A stretch of 64,000 nucleotides of DNA from Heterostelium multicystogenum (lineage: Eukaryota; Evosea; Eumycetozoa; Acytosteliales; Acytosteliaceae), in NCBI GenBank assembly GCA_003667245.1, contig RCNN01000068.1, positions 1-64,000 on the forward strand, given 5' to 3'. Shown piece after piece: positions 1 to 7,962 of the stretch; positions within the stretch are counted from its first letter, which is position 1; the number at the start of each line of letters is the position of its first letter. Position numbers and translations under genes: made by a program. Below the pieces are notes generated by a model. It was not told the origin of the DNA and made no database searches. It saw only the letters and a program-made list of their open reading frames with translations.

Positions 1-55
1 CTTACCCTTACCCTTACCCTTACCCTTACCCTTACCCTTACCCTTACCCTTACCC
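1..55. repeat. Telomeric repeat, (TTACCC)n
   Basis: After one leading C, nine perfect tandem copies of TTACCC run to base 55. The complementary G-rich strand reads TAAGGG repeats towards the left end, which is the orientation expected for a left chromosome terminus. This marks the window as starting at, or very near, a chromosome end. The true array is probably longer than what was assembled. Confidence 0.93.
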
Positions 56-139
56 TCTACCCTCTACCCTCTACCCTCTACCCTCTACCCTCTACCCTCT
101 ACCCTCTACCCTCTACCCTCTACCCTCTACCCTCTACCC
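56..139. repeat. Telomere-proximal heptamer array, (TCTACCC)12
   Basis: Twelve perfect copies of a 7-base unit, TCTACCC (GGGTAGA on the other strand), directly abut the hexamer telomere array without a spacer. The sequence then becomes unique at TCTAGGTACG. The unit differs from the telomere hexamer by one inserted base and one substitution (G strand GGGTAGA against GGGTAA), so it may be a variant telomere repeat or a telomere-adjacent satellite. Confidence 0.9.
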
Positions 140-144
140 TCTAG

Positions 145-539
145 GTACGCTTGCGGGTAAATGCTTTTACATACATATTTTTAATTAAACTAAATCCACT
201 TTATTTAAACCTAAAACCACCTGTTGACCTAATGACATATCTATCCATTAATGAAGACATTGATCCAAATCATGCTATGAGAAATCTGTATTAAATCCTC
301 CATCATATACTTGATAAACTGTAACTACATTGAATTGAGTTGAGTTCCACCAAACTAAACTATCCTAACAAGAATCATCCTCCACCAAACTAATTGAACC
401 TGAGCAAAAACCAATCAATGAGTCCACATGAATCCTGAATTAAGACCGCTGATCTGAAAGTGATGAACCATAAAGAGCCTAGAGCTGACTGATCATCAAT
501 CTTGTAAATCCAACACGAATCATCCCCTAACTAGTCATT
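145..539. other. Subtelomeric stretch without a recognisable gene
   Basis: About 400 bases of AT-rich unique sequence between the telomere arrays and the decayed AAA-ATPase gene. Both strands are closed by frequent stops, and no hairpin or tandem repeat was noticed. Confidence 0.5.
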
Positions 540-2070
540 TCAAAGCTTGGATACTTCTTGCCGAGTGCAACTGCGTAGCCAACAGCTTGTTGAATACAAT
601 TCTGAAGACATCTATCCACTGTGAGTAAATATCGATAATCTGTGAGCGAGAATTTGAGTTTGAGAAGAAATGCCTCTTCTTCCGACGAAATCGATGCTTA
701 TGTGAGACACATAACATCCCATTCGATTGGAGATCACGAAAACATTCCGATCTTGATATTCTTGAACATCATAAAGTGAATCCTCTGTTTGTCTGTTGTC
801 TGAGATCGATACGTCGTCATTCTATTCATAAGCACACAAATCACTTATCATCGTGGCACTTGGAGACAAAGATATCGTTTGTTCTGTTCTCTTCTTTCAT
901 CTTGACTACTTTGAACTCTTGTTGAATGCCGTACAGCTTCCAAATGAATATGCGAATGCTTGAGTTGAAACATTCAGACAAGTTGTTCTCATCGTGATGA
1001 ACGACATTGTTGCCTGACAGTTGTCCAAGAATGATTTCACAGAGTGGATTGAAGTCGTCCTCCTTTGAATTGTACTATTGCTGATCTGAGCTCCCCAATG
1101 TCGAATGACTTCCAGTTGAAGAGTCTTTGAGCTCAGAGAGGTACTCCTTCCTGGCCGACTGATTTGGAATGCAAAGATGCGTTCCTTTGTCGAGAAATGT
1201 CAGTGCACCAGTGTAGGTGTTGGGATCTGATATCTCCTGGAGAAGTCCAATTGGATCCTAAGAGATGAATACCTAGTTGACAATGTCGCGACCAAGCGGA
1301 TGCTCAAGAGTCAAGTCAGTTGTGATGTTAAATCCAGATGTGAACTCGGAGAGGTATGACACCAGTGATGAATGCGATAGTGTTGGTCTTGTCGCATTCT
1401 GACTTGAGTCGACTGAAGAACTCTTTGAAGCTGCTCTCAATCTGCGTCATTGTTGAATGTTAGAGATTGGTTGACACGATTTGCATTGTTGAGACTGACA
1501 TCATATTCGTCGATGAGAACGTAGAGAGTGTGACCAGAGTTGTAGACTGCTCTCTTCAAAGAATCGAAGCTCTCCAAATAGTTGTTGGCTAAAACCTCGA
1601 TCTGGATCCTCTCTTCTGTCCTCTTGTATATGTGAAGATCCTGGTAGTCCTCAAAGAAACGCTTGACAGAACGATTGACCTTGTTGTTGAAGTCTGTCTC
1701 AAATACCTGTTTGATTTTTAGTCAGAAATGATGCTAGCCTTGTTTCATTTTGTGTGTAATACCTCAAAGGTGGAGTTGGTTTTCAAACCAGAGAAGTTAG
1801 AATGAAGTACCATGAACTTGTTCCTAAAATCGGTTGGGTTCTTGCTAATGTCAAGCCTGCCTAACAATTTAGTGAATTGGTCTCTGTTGTTATTGTCGTA
1901 GTACTGGTGTAACATGTCAAGGAACAATGTCTTGCCAAAGCGACGAGCGCGAAGTGAGAGGATTGCCTTTGCCTTCAATGACTCAATGTCTCTGATGTAG
2001 TTGCTGTTGTCAATGAAGAACGTGTGGAATACACTCTTGAAGTTGCAATCGACATTGAAGAACTGAGGTT
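540..2070 (-). pseudogene. Decayed AAA-ATPase-like / PD-(D/E)XK family gene
   Basis: Reading the minus strand from about 2070 downward, several frames together resemble the bacterial and amoebal AAA-ATPase-like family (Pfam AAA-ATPase_like, usually followed by a PD-(D/E)XK nuclease domain). Visible landmarks in order are a phosphate-loop-like RARRFGKTLFLDML at about 1945, a Walker-B-like LYVLIDEYD at about 1520, an AFITGV strand near 1370, an IPN motif near 1160, and a C-terminal block (LKLKFSLTDYRYLL, then an alanine-rich helix) near 560-680. A probable intron with GTATTA donor lies near 1715-1765. The frames are interrupted by stops and shifts along the whole length, more densely than in the housekeeping genes of this window, so decay is likely even allowing for assembly errors. 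Members of this family are often multicopy near dictyostelid chromosome ends (inference). The exact ends are uncertain. Confidence 0.7.
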
Positions 2071-2100
2071 ACTCTGAATTGAATGTCAATTGTGAGACAA

Positions 2101-3456
2101 CATGCATTTATCAGAATATACATACTGTTCTTGTCAGATGGCGCACTGTAGAAACGAACATGATCTTACTTGGACCAAAGAAAGGAAACTACTGTATTTG
2201 ACACAGAGCTTTGAGAGTCAGGAGTCTAGTGAATTTAGATACATGGTTGCGATAGAGATAGTATATGTTGTTGGAACAAGTGAATTAAACAAAAGATCTA
2301 CAATACGCACAAATAATTTACATTCTTTTGAAAATAAGAATGACAGAGTACACATCTCCATATAGAGTGATAAATTGTTGTCTCTCCAAATCTTCACATA
2401 ACCTGAGCAATATATATTGTTAGTAAAGACCAGTGAAACTCTCGCGATATTAGTGCTAACATACCGAATGAAATTGACTTGGTCCTTGATCAACTTGAAG
2501 AAGAGTTGTAAACTTCTTGCATTTCGTTGTGTTGTCACTGTTTGAAAGAATTTGCCATTGATATATTTGGAACATTGGCCAACGAATGTAGAGCGATTGT
2601 TGCATAAACTATGTCATAGAGGACAATTCTTGGCTGAATGTAATGCCTGTATGCCACCGAGATGATCGAAAGCTGTTTAAGATTACACCGCTCGACTCTA
2701 TTGAGTCTTACACAACACCATCGATATTCAATGTTAAAACTGATTTAATAAATAGAAAAATTAGTATCATCATTGAAAATTGCTTAAGCTTATATAATAG
2801 TTACCTTAGCAAATAACAGATGTACCATTTCTTAACTACATTCATATAGCTGAACAAGATGGATTAGATTTCTCGGGTCTGGAGTTGTGTGTATTGGTGG
2901 AGCTGTTGAAAAGTGGTTGAAGATCGTTGAAAGATTATGTTGGTCAAGATCCCATCTTCTGTAGAATAGGAAGCATCTTGAGAAGATTCTGCCATAGTTA
3001 CTCTTGTACAAGAACATTATTATCATGTCTATTATGACAATACTCTGACAAGTAGTGCAAGCTTCATTATCTACGAATAGTAGCTTTGTATTGGTGATAC
3101 TCCAGACTTGAATTCATAATATCCAATCCTATGTTCACTTATTTTGTCCGTGATGAACTTGACATAGTCACTTTGACTTACAAGTCAAAACTATGAGTCT
3201 CTCTTGTTGAACTGACCTGTGTGCTAGACTTCTAAAGGTTACATCAATAACCAAATTAACTCTTAGTTATCTTTTAAAATAATTAATAACAACTCTTATA
3301 ACTATATTTCTTCGATGTTCAGCTTACTTAGTCGTTTATAGGTAGTAATCAATCACAAATGCTTTGAAACTTTGTCAAACTGTTGATTCTACGATAAATA
3401 TACTAAGTTGAATAAGTTGTTATTGGAAATATTACATTATAAATAATTGAATCTAC
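2101..3456 (-). repeat. Subtelomeric repeat unit, copy 1 (divergent), with decayed gene remains
   Basis: This stretch contains blocks shared with 5.9-7.7 kb and 16.5-17.5 kb in the same order. Bases about 2550-2670 match about 6790-6900. Bases 2690-2790, with a CGACTCTATTGAG core, match about 6360-6440 and 11905-11965. The CTTCTGTAGAATA block near 2900 matches 6933. Bases about 3050-3150 (starting GACAAGTAGTGCAA) match 7235-7345. Minus-strand translation gives short runs of protein-like sequence, such as FYRRWD, shared between copies but broken by stops. An ORF of about 106 codons at 2218-2538 (minus) has no recognised domain and is probably also relic sequence. The unit ends at the hairpin that follows. 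Confidence 0.6.
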
Positions 3457-3522
3457 ACAAGTATTGCTATAACCAAGTAATAACTGATTATATTTATATC
3501 ACTTGATAATAGCAATACTTGT
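3457..3522. repeat. Conserved hairpin, copy A
   Basis: The arms at 3457-3478 and 3501-3522 pair over 20 of 22 positions, with a perfect outer stem of 14 bp (ACAAGTATTGCTAT against its complement) and a 22-base AT-rich loop. Related hairpins end the other two copies of the subtelomeric unit, at 7644-7712 and 17404-17469. Between copies A and C the fifth stem pair changes from G:C to T:A on both arms, so pairing is kept while sequence changes. It could be the end of a mobile element, a 3' processing signal or a structured RNA. Confidence 0.75.
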
Positions 3523-3677
3523 TAGACAAAAACAAGTTGGCTGTGAAGTGGGGTGTGTGAAAAAGTAAAAAATGAATTTTGAAACAAACTTTGGAATGTG
3601 GGGTGAAGTGATTGTTGATCTAAAAATACGAAGATATAATACAAGATTGATCTGGTGATCTACAAAACAGTGTGTGA

Positions 3678-4160
3678 GTGGGTGATGCAAAGATTAGAAA
3701 ATTGATGGACTCTCTTAGCCACCATGAACATCAAGTTCGGCAAACTTTGATGTTCATGGAGTTTCCCGGTGCCAACCACGCGGAGGTGGAGTCCGACTGG
3801 CACCACAGTGGCTTACACACTCCCTCCTCCAAAGACCAAGAGCATCTTTGTGAGTGTGTAACCATAAGAATCCAAGTCCCACTTGATTCCTATGTCAAGG
3901 TCGAAGATCTATATGAGCCGAGGTATCAAAGGAAACTGTCTCAATTAAATGCCGATTTAATGAGTACATATTCATCTTTCCATCACAGTCTAACCTCCCC
4001 TCCTGCAACTCAAGGATCTTAAGTTAGACCAATTCCCAGTGATGTGGTGTTTGTCAAAGTATGTTATGACAAACACAAACAAGTATGAATAGTATATTTC
4101 CAGGATCCTGATCCTCCTACGCCGAGACATGATCGATTGATTTAGAATCAATCATCATGT
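3678..4160 (+). CDS. Unrecognised gene, probably interrupted by an in-frame stop
   Basis: A 114-codon frame opens at 3678 and closes with TAA at 4020-4022. It is clearly richer in G+C than its surroundings and rich in His, Ser and Gln, which is protein-like. The same frame continues directly past the stop with coding-like sequence (VRPIPSDVVFVK). It then meets a good donor GTATGT at about 4059 and acceptor TTTCCAG at about 4105, and resumes as DPDPPTPRHDRLI before a TAG. The gene may therefore be a pseudogene, or the first TAA may be a sequence error. Further coding-like frames at 4163-4260 and 4260-4410 suggest it once extended downstream. The start is uncertain: the first codon of the frame is not an obvious Kozak-type ATG. 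No domain is recognised. A mobile-element origin is possible but unsupported. Confidence 0.4.
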
Positions 4161-4253
4161 GACTCTACATCCACAATCAATTTGAACAGCTCGCCTCCAT
4201 TCAAAATCGATTGTTGACCTTAGCCACGACGGCCAGTAGTTTCTCTTTCGAGA

Positions 4254-4298
4254 AAATGAGATAGTCTCAAGTTCCCAACTCTATTGACTATCTCATTT
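4254..4298. repeat. Perfect 13-bp inverted repeat
   Basis: AAATGAGATAGTC at 4254-4266 is exactly complementary to GACTATCTCATTT at 4286-4298, with a 19-base spacer. It lies in the GC-richer relic following the gene at 3678. It could be a terminator-like or mobile-element structure. Function is unknown. Confidence 0.7.
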
Positions 4299-4473
4299 GA
4301 GCAACATTATTCCTTAGTCACAGCTGTCGGAACCAATGTTGCTCAATCTGCTGGACCGATTTCCCTTGGAGTTAATTTTGGAGAAAGAGAAGAAGAAAAG
4401 AAAAAAAGAAAAATCTATTAATAGATACCTACCGAAACCATCCAACCAACCACTATTCAAATTTAATATACTT

Positions 4474-5740
4474 CTATACATACTTACAGATACTTACAAT
4501 TATACTGATAATAATACAAAATTGTATTAAAAAGCCACTTTCAACAATAAGATTCTCACAATCTTTGACCTCTTTAGACTCTGGTTTAACTCTGTTGGAC
4601 TCCGATCTTACTCTATGACTTTTAAACTGCTGTTTGGCCTATATTCATAAAAGATTAATTAATATTTATATTCTATAGATTTGTTATTTAAATTTATAAT
4701 ACTCTTGATGAAATGGTGTCTTGGACAAATCTATTGTTGATGGTTGGTACATCTAACGTTCTTTTGTTGACTCTTGCCAAAGTAGTTTCTAATCTATCCA
4801 TAGGTAAACTAGGACTATGTTTCTTGCCCTATACAAATAACAGATATATATTAATTAACAATTTAGAATTATTTTAAAACTCTCTATTACCATTGATGAT
4901 ATGGTGTCTTGGACAAATCTGTTTTTAATGCTTGGTACACCTAACGTTCTTTTGGTCACTCTTTCCAGAGGCTTCTTTTCTTGATCCACAGATACAATCT
5001 TAGGTTGTTTCTTGGCCTTTTTTAAATTCCAATTAATATTATTTAAGTATTGTATTATAATATACATACGCCAGATGAAATTGTATGATTTATGAATCTA
5101 TTGTTGATGGATGGTACCTTTAACGTTCTTTTAGTCACTCTTTCCAGAGGCTTATTTTCTTGATCCAAATTTTCACTTGGAGTCTGCTTGGCCTGTATTT
5201 ATCTAATTAATACATAATTATTGATAATAATAATCTACATACGTTTGATGAAACTGTAGGATTAATAAATCTATTGTTGATGCTTGGTACCTTTAACGTT
5301 CTGCGGGCAACTCTTTCCAGAGGTTTAATTCCTTGATCCAAACCTCTATTTGGAATATGTTCCTTTGCCTTTAAATATTAACATTAATAAATATTAATTA
5401 AATAATTAATAGTTTTCTTAATTTAACATACCAGTGATGAAACTGTTGGATTTATATAATGCTCCATAATGTTTGGAGCATATATCTTTCTTCTAATGAC
5501 ATTTGGCAACTTGACTGGATCAATTGGTGTACTATTATTACAAATCTTTGCCATTGAAGATTCTGTTGGCATCATGAAATGTCTATCCTTTTGTTGAAGT
5601 GGCTGTTGTTGTGGTTGATTCACTTTCTCTACTTGTGAAAAATCTACATTCTCTACTTTTTTAATACTAGAGTTGAATCTTGACTCTTGAAGTCCTATGC
5701 TTTTGCTATAATATTTGTGTATATTTAAATAATTATTCAT
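4474..5740 (-). CDS. Tandem-exon repeat protein (unknown family), six exons
   Basis: Exons on the minus strand are 5740-5432, 5368-5243, 5192-5070, 5016-4891, 4828-4703 and 4638-4474, giving about 324 residues with no frameshift. Every intron is short (51-65 bp), begins GT, ends AG and lies in phase 0. Exons 2 to 5 are 126, 123, 126 and 126 bases long, and each encodes the same repeat with a core like PLERVTKRTLKVPSINNRF followed by I/V, two variable residues, T(V/I)SS and the exon boundary. The end of exon 1 carries a more diverged copy, so there are five repeats. Exon 1 also has a Gln-rich stretch (PQQQPLQQ), and exon 6 is basic/acidic then hydrophobic. The structure is explained by repeated duplication of one symmetric exon. 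The protein is basic and probably intracellular (no signal peptide). The repeat matches no family I recognise. The last exon ends within a 47-bp sequence also found at 14644-14691, so the true C-terminus is less sure. Confidence 0.8.
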
Positions 5741-5865
5741 TTTTGTTATTCTTGTAATAATTTATGTGTAAATATTGATAAATCTATAATTAATTAATTA
5801 ACTGCAGATAATAAAAGATATTATTAAATAATTTGTTTAATTCTATCTTAAAACTAAAATGAGTA
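5741..5865. promoter_or_regulatory. Upstream region of the tandem-exon gene
   Basis: About 125 bases of almost pure A+T (including TAATTAATTAATTAA) lie upstream of the start codon at 5740, before the subtelomeric repeat begins. This fits a dictyostelid promoter, but no specific element was identified. Confidence 0.35.
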
Positions 5866-7643
5866 TAGTTTAGAGTTTATATATCAAAGCTGCTTGTATT
5901 TTTTAATTCAAATTCAAATTCAAATTGGATAACCGTTATAATATTTAAACATCAAATATATTTAATCATGATGAAGTTGTTGTTGAATTTAGTAACAGTT
6001 TTAGTATTGTTATATTTGCATATTCCAATCTGAGAACATTGGTATTTTATTACAATGAAATTCAAACTATTGAAACATACAAATTTTTATTAAATACATA
6101 TTTCTTTGCACATACCCAATTATCATCACAATCAGCAGTTGATATGACCGTTGTGAAATGGAAAGAGAAATGTCCATAGTCTGTTGGTATTGATAGTTGA
6201 ATATCATTAGACCTGTCTATGAATCTTGTATGATGTTAAAACCTTTCTGTGGAGGACCACTAAGTGATGTTTGCGGAGAGCTATCCGCTTTGATTTTGAA
6301 TATTGTACAGTTGTTGACGAAATGAAAATAGATGATTGAGATTTACTGTGTTTCTACGATGCGACTCTATTGAGACTTCCATAATTGTGTCGAAAATGAA
6401 TGTTATTGATGTTAATAGAAAAATTAGTTTCATCATGAAGCATAACTTTAGTTTATATTATAGTTAACTTTGTGAATACTGATTATCTTTGATTGAGATC
6501 ATCGTTTGATTGTGAACAGTACTAAGAAACTATATCATTGATACCGTTGTTAAAGAAAGTCATATTGAAACCAATGATAGTTTTAGTTCCAAACTCTGCG
6601 AATTGAACTCATTGTTACATCCAATTGATATTCTTCAGTTGTCGAACAAGTGTCAAGTAATGAGTCATTAACGTCATTGATCACCAAGTTGATTGCTCTG
6701 ATCAAACATAAAGACATATAGATTGTGAACTGCCCAGAATTTCTTTCGATTTGCCTAAGAAAGAGTATTCAAGTTGATTCAATTTCACCAATTGCTAATT
6801 TGGAACATTGGTCAACGAATGAAGAGAAATTGTTGCATAAACCAATGTCATAGATGAAAATTGCTGGCTGAGTGTATTCCAGATGATCAAGAGCTGTTTA
6901 AACAGTTTCTGTTGGTAAATCTCTCCCATCTTCTGTAGAATATGAAGCATCGGAATTCTGTCATAGTTACTCTGATATCCTTGGTTATTGATAAAAGAAC
7001 ATTAAGAAAAGCTATAATTAATTTAATTTTAATTAATACTCTTCTTTCTAGATTATGATTGATTGAGATCATCTTTTGATGACATCCTTGAAGTGAAGTG
7101 CTTATTGATATCCATCAACAAACTCTGCACCGCTAAACATACCAATTTTTTGTCATGAACATTGAATATACCTTTAATACCATGGTCCATTCAAATCAAG
7201 GTCTACCTTGTTCTTAGTCTCTGAAAGATATTGCTATAACTCTGACAAGTAGTGCAATCTTCAATATCGCCGAATAGTAGCTTTGTCTTGGTGGCTGAAA
7301 GAAAATGTTCCAGACTTGAATTCATAATATCCAATTTATGTTCACTTATCTTGTCCGTGATGAGGGTGTTAGTCTACCAAAGGTTACATCAATAACCAAA
7401 TTAACTAACTCTTAGTTATCTTTTAAAATAAATTAATAACAACTCTTATAACTATAATTCTTCTATGTTCAGCTTACTTAGTCGTCTATCATAGTAGTTG
7501 TATAATATATATATACTTTGACAAACTGTTAATACAACTACAACAATAAATACTACTATAATAACATATTAAATCTTTAAAATATGTAGCTATTGTTTGT
7601 TGTTAAATTAAATGAAACTAAAAATATTTGAAGATTAAATATA
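5866..7643 (-). repeat. Subtelomeric repeat unit, copy 2 (longest), with decayed gene
   Basis: Bases 5866-6267 are nearly identical to 11499-11902, and about 6355-6440 matches 11905-11965. Bases 6677-6783 match 16564-16670 (about 100 bp, very close), 6998-7108 matches 12006-12114, and 7235-7345 matches both 3050-3150 and part of 17180-17260. The minus strand carries protein-like blocks shared with copy 3, for example RNSGQFTIYMSLCLIR, LVIND and KGIFNVHDKKLVCLA. These are separated by stops and shifts, so this is a relic of a multicopy gene of unknown function. The unit ends at the hairpin at 7644. Confidence 0.65.
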
Positions 7644-7712
7644 CAAAAAGTATTGATATCATCAAGTCATAACTGATTATCTTTATATCACTTGATAATA
7701 GCTTTACTTGTT
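7644..7712. repeat. Conserved hairpin, copy B
   Basis: The arms, 22 bases each at about 7646-7667 and 7689-7712, pair at about 18 of 22 positions around an AT-rich loop that shares the core AACTGATTAT with copy A. It sits at the same place relative to the repeat unit as copies A and C. Confidence 0.65.
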
Positions 7713-7962
7713 ACTAAAAAAACAAGTTGAAATGGGCATATATTTAAATAATATTAATATACTTTAGATTGTAACTCTTAATCTGATCAATAAAGAACAT
7801 TACTTTCATTTTAATAAATATTAAAGTCGGAATTCATTGTTTAGGAATTTCAAAGATAATTTCTAAATTCTTTATTTGATTAAGATTATTTTTTGGTATT
7901 CAAGATACAATAAACTTGTATCTGACATGTTATTGATTTATGTTAAAATTTGAAAATGGTGT

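Noticed and set aside
73..139. Telomere-proximal heptamer array as a possible CRISPR-like repeat.
   Set aside because: There are no spacers; it is a simple tandem array at a chromosome end of a eukaryote.
4225..4236. ACGACGGCCAGT, identical to part of the M13 forward sequencing primer, hinting at vector contamination.
   Set aside because: Only 12 bases match. Neighbouring bases do not continue the primer or a polylinker, and the sequence lies inside a coding-like stretch.
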